The notes under the pieces: model-generated
What the model saw: the letters and a program-made list of their open reading frames with translations, nothing else
Told to the model about the DNA's origin: nothing
Databases searched by the model: none
Assembly (NCBI GenBank): GCA_937867335.1
Contig: CALMKX010000035.1
Span: 1 to 37,688 of the forward strand
Length of the DNA: 37,688 nucleotides
Direction: 5' to 3'
Source of the DNA: an uncultured Acidobacteriota bacterium
Lineage (GTDB): Bacteria > Acidobacteriota > Thermoanaerobaculia > Multivoradales > SZUA-115
In this document: one piece after another, positions 17,603 through 25,632 of the stretch
How positions within the stretch are numbered: the first letter of the stretch is position 1
How the letters are laid out: each line of letters starts with the position of its first letter
Translations under genes and position numbers: made by a program

Positions 17603-18625
17603 TTAGAGGTTCCGTAATTCGGTCTCGGTCGGTCGATGGCGGCGGGCGGTACGCCTCTTCTCGGTGGCGAGGCGACGAGCCACCGCAGAGAACAGGGCGG
17701 GGCCCTTGGCATCCCGGTCGCGGGGCAGGCCGCGCACCTGGAGGGCCGAGAAGCCAGCGGACTCTCCCCAGGCGCGAAGCTGCTCCTCGGAGAAGCCCAG
17801 CCAGAGGTGGCCCATCTTGGCCCTGTACTCGCGGTGATCGTGGGGGACCATGTCGACGACCAGCAGCTTGCCGCCGGGCTTGAGGCAGCGAGCCGCTTCC
17901 GCCAGCGCGTCGCAAGGGTCCGAAAGGTGATGCAGTACCAGCACCAGGAGGGCGATGTCCAGCTCGCCGTCGGCCACCGGAAGCTGCTCGAGCACGCCCT
18001 GTCGCAGCTCGACGTTGGCTAGAAGCTGAAGCCGCTGTCTCGCTTCCTCGAGCATCGCGGCCGAATCATCCACCGCCACCACGCGGCGGACGTAAGGGGC
18101 AAGCAGCTCACAGAGCCGGCCGGTTCCGCAGCCCAGATCTCCCACCACGCTCTGCTCGTCGAGCAGGGCCAACAGAGCCGGAAACTCCGCGCTGCTGCCG
18201 AAGAGCTCGCGCCGCACGCGCTCCCAGCTCTCCGCCGAGCCGGTGAAGAAGGCCTGCGAGCGGGAGCGCCTCGAGGCCAGCACGGCGCGCAGCCGGGCCG
18301 CGTCCTCGCCCGCCGCCGGCAGGGCCTGCACTTGCTCCCGAACCACTTGCCACAGCCGCTGGCCGGCGTCGTCGAGGCCTTCGAGCTCAAGCACGTAGTG
18401 CCGGCTGGTGCCTTCCCGGCGAGCTTCCACCCATCCTTCATCGAGGAGCCACTTGAGGTGCCTCGAAACCGTGGACTGGGGCAGCTGGAGGGCGGCGCAG
18501 AGCTCCGTCACCGCCAGCTCGCGGCGCTCCAGCAGAAGCAGCAGCCTGGCCCGCGTGACTTCCGCGAGCGCGGCGACCCGGCTCAGGAAGTCGGGTCTGG
18601 GCTCTAAACCGTTGCTACGCTCCAT
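17603..18625 (-). CDS. ArsR-family regulator fused to a SAM-dependent methyltransferase domain
   Basis: Probable methyl-cycle transcription regulator. The 340-aa product has an N-terminal winged helix (about residues 10-95) with [20 protein letters not shown] as recognition region. A class I methyltransferase fold (about 140-265) follows, with [14 protein letters not shown] (motif I), [14 protein letters not shown] and [12 protein letters not shown]. No metal-binding Cys of ArsR metal sensors is seen. ArsR-family SahR regulators of the SAH/methionine cycle are described in Proteobacteria, and the adjacency to ahcY fits that role: the methyltransferase domain may sense SAM or SAH rather than act as an enzyme. 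A C-terminal basic tail follows. Function is inference from context. Confidence 0.85.
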   Translation of the reverse strand: MERSNGLEPRPDFLSRVAALAEVTRARLLLLLERRELAVTELCAALQLPQSTVSRHLKWLLDEGWVEARREGTSRHYVLELEGLDDAGQRLWQVVREQVQALPAAGEDAARLRAVLASRRSRSQAFFTGSAESWERVRRELFGSSAEFPALLALLDEQSVVGDLGCGTGRLCELLAPYVRRVVAVDDSAAMLEEARQRLQLLANVELRQGVLEQLPVADGELDIALLVLVLHHLSDPCDALAEAARCLKPGGKLLVVDMVPHDHREYRAKMGHLWLGFSEEQLRAWGESAGFSALQVRGLPRDRDAKGPALFSAVARRLATEKRRTARRHRPTETELRNL

Positions 18626-18633
18626 ACCATCCG

Positions 18634-18647
18634 TCCATCCGGATGGA
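18634..18647. promoter_or_regulatory. 14-bp perfect palindrome, candidate operator of the arsR-MT/ahcY operon
   Basis: TCCATCCGGATGGA is perfectly self-complementary and lies 8 bp upstream of the regulator's ATG. The position suggests autorepression of the regulator-ahcY operon. Confidence 0.55.
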
Positions 18648-18751
18648 TTGTTCCAAACTCGACCCGGGCTGTCAAGCGCACCGTTCGAGCCCAGCCACGA
18701 AACTCGATGACCCCTTCAGCGACCTTTCCACGCGTTTAACTTTTTAAGGTT

Positions 18752-18856
18752 GCCAGAGGTCCGGCCCGATAGAAAAAAGAGGTCCCGAACTGAGGCCGTG
18801 TGGAATCCTCACATGTACGGGAAGCGAGACCTCAAAACACCGGAAGCGAACCTGGC
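18752..18856 (+). ncRNA. Candidate structured RNA/leader element with two repeated AAGCGA bulge modules
   Basis: Nested pairing can be drawn over 105 nt. GCCA (18752-18755) pairs TGGC (18853-18856); GGT/ACC and CCGG/CCGG follow on the same outer helix. Inside it GAGGT (18779-18783) pairs ACCTC (18829-18833), CCCG (18784-18787) pairs CGGG (18818-18821), and TGAGG (18791-18795) pairs CCTCA (18807-18811). In both outer helices the 3' strand carries the same bulge AAGCGA between a GC helix and ACC. It ends 75 nt upstream of the secreted-protein gene. It could be a 5' leader element, or decayed mobile-element ends. No known family recognised. Confidence 0.35.
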
Positions 18857-18901
18857 ATCATCGTTCAAAATTCTGATAGTCTCTGACTCGTAATAAATCA
18901 G

Positions 18902-18907
18902 TACAAT
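18902..18907 (+). promoter_or_regulatory. Possible -10 box before the secreted-protein gene
   Basis: TACAAT in an AT-rich stretch, followed 14 nt later by a strong GGAGGA ribosome site and ATG 18931. No good -35 at 17 bp spacing, so weakly supported. Confidence 0.3.
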
Positions 18908-18930
18908 CTTATTTCAATTGGAGGATCTTT

Positions 18931-19494
18931 ATGCGATTGAGGGAAAGCATTTTCCACATCTTGCCAGCCCTATGGCTCATGGCGAGCCAACCAGCTTTCG
19001 CAACGATCATGCGTGAGCTCAGCCTGGACGATCTCAGCCAGCAATCATCCTTGATCATCGAAGGAACCTGCACCGGCCTCAGGACATCCTGGCAGCAGGG
19101 AGCATTGATGACCGAAGCCTCCTTTGCGGTCGGCGACACCTTTCGCGGCCGCAGCCAGGAGACCGTGCGAGTGCTGGTTGCCGGTGGGGTCGACACCTCG
19201 TCGAGCCCCGCGGTAGCGATGCAAGTAGTCGGCGCTCCCACTTTCTATCCGGGTGAGCATGTGCTGCTCTTCCTGCGCCCTCTGCCGGCGCCTGATGATG
19301 CCTACGCAGTGGTCGGCCTGAGCCAAGGCAAATTCACTCTCAACACCACCAACGACGGCAGCCTGGTGGCCGAACGGGACCTCGGCGGAATCGAGCTCGA
19401 GGGTGGCCCAGACCATGGCGGCGACTCTGCCCAGCCCCTTCCGCTGCGGCGGCTGATTTCGGAGCTGCACCGAATCGCTGCCGCCCAGAAGTAA
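18931..19494 (+). CDS. Small secreted protein of unknown function, partner of the metalloprotease
   Basis: I do not recognise this 187-aa family. A signal peptide is clear (residues 1-24, ending PAFA). The mature part begins TIMRELSLDDLSQQSSLIIEG and is beta-rich, with FYPGEHVLLFLRP in the middle and a polar C terminus. There are no catalytic motifs and a single Cys. A strong GGAGGATCTTT-ATG supports the start. The metalloprotease ATG follows two bases after its stop, so the two are translationally coupled. A role as propeptide-like partner, chaperone or inhibitor of that protease is possible but is only an inference from adjacency. Confidence 0.75.
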   Translation: MRLRESIFHILPALWLMASQPAFATIMRELSLDDLSQQSSLIIEGTCTGLRTSWQQGALMTEASFAVGDTFRGRSQETVRVLVAGGVDTSSSPAVAMQVVGAPTFYPGEHVLLFLRPLPAPDDAYAVVGLSQGKFTLNTTNDGSLVAERDLGGIELEGGPDHGGDSAQPLPLRRLISELHRIAAAQK

Positions 19495-19496
19495 CG

Positions 19497-21524
19497 ATGG
19501 AGATGGAAATGGCAATCACTGAAACTAGACATAGACACATTCTTCTGTCACTCGCAATTTGCGCAACTATGGCGGGCTTCGCAGCCGAGCCTCTCAAGGC
19601 CGGTGGATTTCTGCAGACCCTGGACGTGACCGGCCGCCACCCCGTCCCCGGCCACCCCGGACTGCTCATCGCCGGCGTCGCGAGCGAGCGCTGGGCCACT
19701 TCGTGCATTCCGGTTCCCCTCCGCATCGGCGACTCGGAGGACCCGATCCCCTCTCCGCCCGGCTTTCCCCGAGATGTCACCCTCGCCCAAGCGGCGGCCG
19801 TGGTGGATCAAGATCTCAAGTCCTGGCGGGACATTCCCACCTCGTTCTTCGATGCGCGGGTGGTGGGCACCACTCCCCTGGCCCACACCACTTCTCGATT
19901 CGACTTCGTCAACGAGGTGAGCTTCTCGCCCGGGCCGGATCTCGCCGGCGACGATTCCCTGGTCGCCTTGACCACCCGCACCACGTTGCTCGAGGACTCG
20001 TTCCTGGCGCCTTTCCAGGACCTCGACCACGACGGCGACCCGGACGTACTCGCTTTCGGGGACAGCTGCCGCGACATCGACGGCGACGGCGACTTCGAGC
20101 TACCGCCCGGCTTCTATCCGGCAGGCACTCTGCTCGACGCCGATATCACCTTCAACACCGCCAACTTCCGCTTCACCACCGCACCAGCCCAGATCGACGC
20201 CAATAAACACAGCATCGATCTTTCGGCAGTGCTGACTCACGAGCTGGGGCATCTCCAGGGTCTCGCCCATGTGCTCGAGAACCAGCTCTCCGACATCGAC
20301 GGCACCGGCAGCACTCTCTATCCCGAGATCGATCCCGACGACCCGCCTTCGGAAGTCGCCGTCTCCTCCCTCGAGGACGACGACCGGGCCTGGAGCTCTC
20401 TCGCCTACCCTGAAGGCACGGCTGCCAGCGGCCCGGCAGCTCTCCAGCGGGGCGATGTCGCCTTCGCGTCTGTGTACGGGCTAGTGAGAGGTGAGGTGCG
20501 GCGGCGCCAGCCCTCCAGCTACCAAAGCGAGCCGGTGACTGGAGCCAGCATCGCCGCGATCGACGCCAGGAGCGGCGTCCACAGGATCCGCGGCGCGGGC
20601 TACTCGGGACATGTCCGGCTCGCCTACGACCCGGTGGCGAGAACCGCCCTACCAATCGGCGTCGGCTTCAACGTGCTCGACGGCGAGTACGAGATACCCC
20701 TTCCCACCGGTTCGTATCTGCTGCGCATCGAGCCGGTGGAGAGCGGTCCCCCCTTCGAGGGCAAGCCGCCTCTCGGGCAACCCGTGCGGCCAGACAACGT
20801 GAACTTCACCACCCTTCTGGCCGATCAGCTCGGCCAGAACCGCTTCTTCGAAGAATTCTGGAACGGCGGCGCGGAGTCCGCCGAGGAGGAGCTACCCGGC
20901 CAGGCCGTCGCCGTCAACGTCCGAGCCGGCAGGGTGAGCGACGATCGCGACTTCGTCCTCAACGAGCAGATTCGAGTGGGCGACTCGCGGGACTACGTCG
21001 GAGTGGCCGCCGGCACCGGAGCCACGCCGGGGACCTACTTCGCCCTGCGCATCCCGGGAGACGAAATTCTCGCTGCGGCCGGCCGGCATCGAGTGGCGAT
21101 CCAGGCCGCGGAGTATTTCGTGGCCATCACGGATGACTCCGTGGTTCCTCTCTTCAGCGAAGCTCTGCTGGTACGTGGCTTCATCGCCGGCAACAGCGCC
21201 ATTCTCGACCTCGCCCATCCGCTGCGGCGTACCACCAACTTCGTGGCGCAGCAGACGGACTTCTCGCCCTTCTACTTCTCGGATCCCGAGGAGCTGGGAG
21301 AGGATTTGCTCTACGAGCTCAGCCATGGGCTCGAAGCGGTGTTTCTGGTGCTGAGGGATCCGCTGAGCCGCCCCTTCCCGGGGGTGTCGGGCCTGCCGCC
21401 GCTGGTGGGAATCCGTGAGGGCCAATTCCCGATCGGCAACTCCTACCGATCGCCGGACGATCACTCCTTCGTGCGGCAGACCCACGACTACCTGTTTCGC
21501 CTGCTGATGACCCGGGAGGACTAG
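19497..21524 (+). CDS. Secreted matrixin-like zinc metalloprotease
   Basis: Predicted extracellular metallopeptidase of 675 aa. A signal peptide (about residues 14-36) precedes the protease domain. The zinc motif is HELGHLQGLAH (H248, E249, H252, H258), the metzincin HEXXHXXGXXH pattern. Calcium-loop-like DLDHDGDPD and DIDGDGDFE lie just before it, near residues 176-200. Where metzincins have a Met-turn, the sequence reads GSTLYPEI, with Leu instead of Met. The C-terminal 350 residues look like beta-sandwich repeats of unknown type. ATG 19497 is used; ATG 19509, preceded by GGAG, is also plausible. It is coupled to the small secreted protein upstream. Confidence 0.85.
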   Translation: MEMEMAITETRHRHILLSLAICATMAGFAAEPLKAGGFLQTLDVTGRHPVPGHPGLLIAGVASERWATSCIPVPLRIGDSEDPIPSPPGFPRDVTLAQAAAVVDQDLKSWRDIPTSFFDARVVGTTPLAHTTSRFDFVNEVSFSPGPDLAGDDSLVALTTRTTLLEDSFLAPFQDLDHDGDPDVLAFGDSCRDIDGDGDFELPPGFYPAGTLLDADITFNTANFRFTTAPAQIDANKHSIDLSAVLTHELGHLQGLAHVLENQLSDIDGTGSTLYPEIDPDDPPSEVAVSSLEDDDRAWSSLAYPEGTAASGPAALQRGDVAFASVYGLVRGEVRRRQPSSYQSEPVTGASIAAIDARSGVHRIRGAGYSGHVRLAYDPVARTALPIGVGFNVLDGEYEIPLPTGSYLLRIEPVESGPPFEGKPPLGQPVRPDNVNFTTLLADQLGQNRFFEEFWNGGAESAEEELPGQAVAVNVRAGRVSDDRDFVLNEQIRVGDSRDYVGVAAGTGATPGTYFALRIPGDEILAAAGRHRVAIQAAEYFVAITDDSVVPLFSEALLVRGFIAGNSAILDLAHPLRRTTNFVAQQTDFSPFYFSDPEELGEDLLYELSHGLEAVFLVLRDPLSRPFPGVSGLPPLVGIREGQFPIGNSYRSPDDHSFVRQTHDYLFRLLMTRED

Positions 21525-21533
21525 CGCCCTTGG

Positions 21534-21577
21534 GAAGCTCCGCCCCCTGTCCCGGCCACAGCCGGGCGGGGGGCTTC
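21534..21577. terminator. Hairpin between convergent metalloprotease and glycosyltransferase
   Basis: GAAGC (21534-21538) pairs with GCTTC (21573-21577) and CCGCCC (21540-21545) with GGGCGG (21564-21569), around an 18-nt loop. It fills the 52-bp convergent gap and touches the glycosyltransferase stop codon. Confidence 0.55.
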
Positions 21578-22440
21578 TAACGGGCCGCGCCGGAGGCGGC
21601 CTCGAGCTCCTCGAGGCCGGCCCAGACCTTCTCGTCGTCGTCGAAAGGCGGCAGATTCGGCTGCAGGCCGCGTCTCTCGTTCACTCTCCAGCCCCAGAGC
21701 GTGGCCCATTTGACGTAGGTGCCGAAAGCCTGGAGCATGCAGAAAACCAAGCCGTGCATGCCGTCGAGAATGCCGCCTTGCAGGATGTAGGTGCGGAAGA
21801 AGCGCCAGCAGGTCCGGCCCGCCACCTGCAGGAAACCGGACTGCTTGCCTTCGCGCCAGCTCTGGGCCGCTCCCCAGTAGCCGTACTTCATGATCCGGGG
21901 GATGTACTCCTCCAGGGAGTCCACCATGAGGTGCTCCATGGAGTTCTTGAGCATCGGCGCTGGCCCGCGGGTCTTCATGTCGGCGTGCACCCGCCGATTC
22001 GGGTAGCGGGCCGTCCCCTTGCGCACCAGGCGGACCACGCTGTCGTGCTGCCAGCCGGAGAAGCGGATCACCTTGCCCAGGAACCAGCAGCGCCGGTGAA
22101 TGGTGTAGGCGTCGAAGGCCGGCTTGCCCGCCAAGAGCCTCTGGATCTCCTCCTGAAGGGCCGGGGTGCAGCGCTCGTCGGCGTCGAAGATCAGGATCCA
22201 GTCGTGCTTCACCTGGTCCATGGCCCAGTTCTTCTGCGAGGCGGAGCCGTAGTAGGTGCGCTGGATGAAGGTGACCCGCGGCAGGCCCTGGACCACCTCC
22301 GCGGTGCGGTCGGTCGAGAACGAATCGACCACGAAGATCTCGTCGCACCAGGCGAGGGAGCGAATGCAGTCGCCGATGTGGCGCTCTTCGTTGAAGGTGG
22401 TGACGATTGCCGAAATCGGGGTGAGAGCCTCTCCGCTCAT
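21577..22440 (-). CDS. Family 2 glycosyltransferase (WaaE/KdtX-like)
   Basis: Inverting GT-A glycosyltransferase, probably transferring a sugar to lipopolysaccharide core or another surface glycan at the inner face of the membrane. The 287-aa product starts with the nucleotide-sugar region ISAIVTTFNEERHIGDCIRS, then DEIFVVDSFSTDRTAEV. The metal-binding FDADER acidic motif follows, and QKNWAMDQVKHDWILI is typical of the WaaE type. A conserved C-terminal part, YILQGGILDGMHGLVFCMLQ, matches the group. ATG 22440 is used; GTG 22446 in the same frame with AGGAT nearby is an alternative. It is divergent from an acyltransferase gene, which fits an envelope-lipid theme. Confidence 0.87.
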   Translation of the reverse strand: MSGEALTPISAIVTTFNEERHIGDCIRSLAWCDEIFVVDSFSTDRTAEVVQGLPRVTFIQRTYYGSASQKNWAMDQVKHDWILIFDADERCTPALQEEIQRLLAGKPAFDAYTIHRRCWFLGKVIRFSGWQHDSVVRLVRKGTARYPNRRVHADMKTRGPAPMLKNSMEHLMVDSLEEYIPRIMKYGYWGAAQSWREGKQSGFLQVAGRTCWRFFRTYILQGGILDGMHGLVFCMLQAFGTYVKWATLWGWRVNERRGLQPNLPPFDDDEKVWAGLEELEAASGAAR

Positions 22441-22557
22441 CGGCACGAGATCCTATCCCAGAGTCGGGTAGAATCCCCGCACTCGACCCCGGTGGCCCTG
22501 CCCTGCAACCTCCCTCGGCGGAGGCGGCCGTGCCCTGGACGACCGCTGCCGAACTCT

Positions 22558-23307
22558 ATGCGCTCGTTCTTCACCTTCTGCCTGCTGGCGACCCTGAAGG
22601 TCCTGTGCCAGCTCTTCTTCCGCTACGACCTCGACTGGGTGGGCGAGTTCCCGGAGAAGAACCGCTGGGGCGGCCTACGAGTCGCCGCCGTGCTCCATCA
22701 CACCAGCCTCTACGAGTTCCTCTGGGTGAGCGCTCCGCCCTTCCGCTTCCTCTGGCAGGTGGCCTGGCACGGCGTGGTGCCGGTGGCGGATTCCACCCTG
22801 GCCCGCTCCGGCGTGGGCACCTTCTACAAGACGGTCGCCCGCCACGTGGTCCCGATCAGCCGCGAGCGGGATCACACCTGGCGCGAGGTGCTGCAGAAGA
22901 TCGGCGACCCTCGCTCGGTGGTGGTGATCCTGCCGGAAGGTCGGATGATGCGGCGCAACGGCCTCGACAAGCACGGCAAGCCGATGACCGTGCGCGGGGG
23001 TATCGCCGACCTCCTGCTGGGAGTGGATGAGGGTCGCCTGCTCTTGGCCTACAGCCGCGGGCTCCACCACGTCCAGGCCCCGGGCGAACGTTTCCCCAGG
23101 CTGTTTCGCACCCTCAGCATGCGTTTCGAGTCGATCGACATTCCGAGCTACCGCGAGCGACTGCTCGCCGAGGTCGGCGAGAAGGGCTTCAAACGCGCGG
23201 TGATCGAGGATCTCGAGGCGCGCAGAGACCACTACTGCTTCCCGGACCCCGAGGAGCGCGAGCGGATTTTCGCCGCCCGGGCCGCTGCCCGCGCCGCGGA
23301 GCGGTAG
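22558..23307 (+). CDS. PlsC-like 1-acyl-glycerol-phosphate/lysophospholipid acyltransferase
   Basis: Predicted membrane-associated acyltransferase of the PlsC superfamily, 249 aa. The N terminus has a hydrophobic segment (SFFTFCLLATLKVLCQLFF). The catalytic HX4D box appears as HHTSLYE, an HX4E variant, and VILPEGRMMRR corresponds to the family's PEG-x-R substrate motif. The start ATG 22558 has no obvious ribosome site, so an upstream GTG is possible. The partner across the divergent region is a glycosyltransferase. The acyl acceptor cannot be deduced; lipid A-type or phospholipid acylation are both open. Confidence 0.75.
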   Translation: MRSFFTFCLLATLKVLCQLFFRYDLDWVGEFPEKNRWGGLRVAAVLHHTSLYEFLWVSAPPFRFLWQVAWHGVVPVADSTLARSGVGTFYKTVARHVVPISRERDHTWREVLQKIGDPRSVVVILPEGRMMRRNGLDKHGKPMTVRGGIADLLLGVDEGRLLLAYSRGLHHVQAPGERFPRLFRTLSMRFESIDIPSYRERLLAEVGEKGFKRAVIEDLEARRDHYCFPDPEERERIFAARAAARAAER

Positions 23308-23319
23308 CCTCCTTCGGAG

Positions 23320-24216
23320 CTAGCCCAGCCTCTGGGCCAGAAACCGTCCGGCGCGGGCGATCGCCTCACGGCCCTCCGGTAGCAGTCGGGCGTAGAGCTG
23401 CCAGCCGTGGAGCATCTCCGGCCAGATCTCGAGCTCCACTTCCACGCCGGCAGCCCGAGCTCGCTCGGCGAAGCGGCGCGAATCGTCGAGCAAGGTCTCG
23501 CAACTGCCCACCTGCAGCAAGGTCGGCGGCAGGCCCGCGAGCTCCGCGTGGAGCGGCGAAGCGCGCGGGTCGTAGGGGTCGGCGCTTCCGAGGTAGAGCG
23601 CGGCGGTCTTTCTCAGGTAGGGCTCCTGGATCACCGGGTCGACGGCCGCCAGGGTCTTCAGCGAGTCGCCCTCGCCGGCAAGGTCCACCCACGGCGAGAG
23701 GCAGGCCACTGCAGAGGCCGCCGGCTCGCCGGCCCGGCCCAGCCAGGCCAGGGCCGCGAGGGCCAGGCCGGCCCCTGCAGAGTCCCCGGCCAGCGCGAGG
23801 CGCGAGGCCTCCACCCCCGGTTGGTGGACGAGCCAGCGGTAGCTCAGAAGGGCATCCTCGAAGGCAGCCGGGAAGGGATGCTCGGGAGCCAGGCGGTAGT
23901 CCACCGAGAGGGTACGCGCTCGGGCTTCGAGGGCCAGGCGGGCGGCGAGGTCGCGGTGCGTGCGGCTGGAGCCCAGGACGTAGGCGCCGCCGTGGAAGAA
24001 GAGCAACGTCCTGCCGGGCTCGGCGCCCGGCGGCAGCAGCCACTCGGCTGGCACGCCGCCGGCGTCGACCGCTTCCACCGTCACTTCCGGCGGTGCCGGG
24101 CAGAGGCGGACGATCGCCGCGAAATCCCGCCGGGACTCCGCCACCGATTGGCCGGCGCGGTCGTTCCCGCGGGCCTTGAGAGCGGAGAGGATCAGCGTGA
24201 GCTCGCGACTGGCCAT
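23320..24216 (-). CDS. HSL-family alpha/beta hydrolase (esterase/lipase)
   Basis: Carboxylesterase of the hormone-sensitive-lipase family (298 aa). The oxyanion motif is LLFFHGGAYVLGS and the nucleophile lies in LALAGDSAGAGLAL. The Asp of LLDDSRRF and the His of EMLHGWQLY complete the triad; DYRLAPEHPFPAAFED is a strong family signature. No signal peptide, so cytoplasmic. It lies 58 bp downstream of nosY on the same strand, so read-through from the nos operon is possible, but a hairpin in the gap may separate them. The substrate is unknown. Confidence 0.9.
   Translation of the reverse strand: MASRELTLILSALKARGNDRAGQSVAESRRDFAAIVRLCPAPPEVTVEAVDAGGVPAEWLLPPGAEPGRTLLFFHGGAYVLGSSRTHRDLAARLALEARARTLSVDYRLAPEHPFPAAFEDALLSYRWLVHQPGVEASRLALAGDSAGAGLALAALAWLGRAGEPAASAVACLSPWVDLAGEGDSLKTLAAVDPVIQEPYLRKTAALYLGSADPYDPRASPLHAELAGLPPTLLQVGSCETLLDDSRRFAERARAAGVEVELEIWPEMLHGWQLYARLLPEGREAIARAGRFLAQRLG
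23323..23337. terminator. Short hairpin at the convergent acyltransferase/esterase junction
   Basis: GCCCAG (23323-23328), loop CCT, CTGGGC (23332-23337). It overlaps the esterase's last codons just past the acyltransferase stop. It is only 6 bp and of low strength. Confidence 0.35.
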
Positions 24217-24224
24217 CGGCAGCT

Positions 24225-24248
24225 TCGCCCCTCGGGAGCGAGAGGCGA
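24225..24248 (-). terminator. Hairpin between nosY and the esterase gene
   Basis: TCGCC-C-CTC (24225-24233) pairs with GAG-A-GGCGA (24240-24248) with one mismatch and a 6-nt loop, 26 bp past the nosY stop. It is a plausible end, or partial attenuation point, of the nos operon. Confidence 0.45.
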
Positions 24249-24274
24249 GGGAGTCTAGCCGAAGGGACGGACTT

Positions 24275-25183
24275 CTAGAGGTCGCAGCGGCGAATGCGCA
24301 TCAAAGCCACCCCGATCGGCGCCGCCAGCCAGAAGGCGAGGGAGCCGGCGAGCCAGAGCCCGGCGCCGAGCGAGCCGTGTGTGAAGCGGAGGAAGGCCAA
24401 CGAGGCGGCGCCGAAGGCGGTGGTGCCCTCCGAGCCGAGCATCACCGCGGTGCGCACCGCATCGACCGGGTTCACCAGCACCGCCACGATCAAGAGCCGC
24501 GAGGCGACGCCTGAACGCAGCATCGAGGCGAGGCCGAGGGCCGCGAGGTCGTAGACGATCACGCTCAAGAACCAGATCACCAGGGCGAGGGCCAGTACCC
24601 GGGTCCGGCTGGATTCGGTGGTGCCGGCGGCGAGCGCCGCGGCCACTCCCAGGAAGAGCGCGGTCAAGAGCCACGAGCCGCCCACCAGGAGCAGGAAGGA
24701 GCCCAGGCCTTCGTCGCCGGCGCGGGTGAAGATCACCACTCCGGCGGCCCCGAAGCCGAGCAGCTGGGCGGCCGCCAGGGCCACGAAGAGGCCGAGCAGC
24801 TGGCCCAGGAGCAGCGTGGGCCGTGCCACCGGCTGCGAGTAGAGAAGCTCGCTGGCGCCCCGCTCGGGCGAGAGGGCGAGGGAGCCCATCACCACCGCGG
24901 CGAGCGGCACCACCAGCAACACCAGCTGCACCAGGGAAGCGGTGGTGCGGGAATAGTCCTGGAAGCCCGTGCCTCCCGAGAGGATATAGCCCGAGGAAGC
25001 CACGGCGAGCGAGAGTGCAGCGAAGGTCACGCCGAAGATCTGCGTCCAGCGGGAGCGCAGCGCGAGCACCAGCTCCTGCCGGGCGCAAAGCAGCAGGGGC
25101 TGGGCCGGGCTCTCGAGATCGCCTCCTCGAGGCCCTTCCTGGGTCGCTGCCAGCGGTTCGGAAATCAGGGCGGATTCGATCAT
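24275..25183 (-). CDS. nosY: NosY, ABC transporter permease for NosZ copper-site maturation
   Basis: Membrane subunit of the NosDFY complex, which supports assembly of the CuZ centre of N2O reductase. The 302-aa product is dominated by about six transmembrane helices, including TQIFGVTFAALSLAVAS, LVQLVLLVVPLAAVVMGSLA, LLLGQLLGLFVALAAAQLLG and a final LAGSLAFWLAAPIGVALMR. The loop ALSPERGASELLYSQPVARP is the family hallmark after helix 2. The start ATG 25183 overlaps the nosL stop as ATGA. It is the last clearly nos-related gene of the operon. Confidence 0.9.
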   Translation of the reverse strand: MIESALISEPLAATQEGPRGGDLESPAQPLLLCARQELVLALRSRWTQIFGVTFAALSLAVASSGYILSGGTGFQDYSRTTASLVQLVLLVVPLAAVVMGSLALSPERGASELLYSQPVARPTLLLGQLLGLFVALAAAQLLGFGAAGVVIFTRAGDEGLGSFLLLVGGSWLLTALFLGVAAALAAGTTESSRTRVLALALVIWFLSVIVYDLAALGLASMLRSGVASRLLIVAVLVNPVDAVRTAVMLGSEGTTAFGAASLAFLRFTHGSLGAGLWLAGSLAFWLAAPIGVALMRIRRCDL

Positions 25184-25632
25184 GGCTTGCCTCCCGGAGG
25201 GCCCGCTGGCGGGAACACCTCCCGCGGCTCGAGGGCGGGCAGGCCGGCGGCGGCGGGGTCCGCCTGGCGGGCAGCCGCATCGGCGTGGGCGATCAGGTGC
25301 GAGCCCATAGGCGTGGCCAGGCTCGGCGCCCGCGTGTAGATGGCCTTCGAGGCCAGCACCCACTGGCCGCTCCGATGGTCGGCGACATAGGCCACCCAGC
25401 CCTCCCCGGCGGCCTTGCCTTCCGCCAGGTAGGCAGCCAGACAGCCGACGTCGTCGAAGAACAGGGGCTCCTCGCCGGGAGCCACCAGCTGGGCGGCGAA
25501 ATGCACATCGGAAACCGCCATCCGGCAATGCCGGCAGCTCTCGTGCCGGGTGTCGAGTGGGGCCGGGCCCGGCACTCCCCCGCCGCCACAGGCGACCCAG
25601 AGCGCAGCCAGGAGCACGCTCGCACGGCTCAT
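25180..25632 (-). CDS. nosL: NosL, copper chaperone lipoprotein
   Basis: Delivers Cu(I) to the N2O reductase maturation machinery at the outer face of the membrane. The 150-aa precursor has a short signal peptide with a lipobox ending VAC-GGGG. The Cu-binding motif CRHCRMAVSDVHFAAQL (C-x2-C-x-M) follows, then LFFDDVGCLAAYL and the conserved GSHLIAHAD tail region. Its Pro-rich C terminus is variable in the family. The start ATG overlaps the nosF stop (ATGA), and its own stop overlaps nosY, so F, L and Y are translated as a block. Confidence 0.92.
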   Translation of the reverse strand: MSRASVLLAALWVACGGGGVPGPAPLDTRHESCRHCRMAVSDVHFAAQLVAPGEEPLFFDDVGCLAAYLAEGKAAGEGWVAYVADHRSGQWVLASKAIYTRAPSLATPMGSHLIAHADAAARQADPAAAGLPALEPREVFPPAGPPGGKP

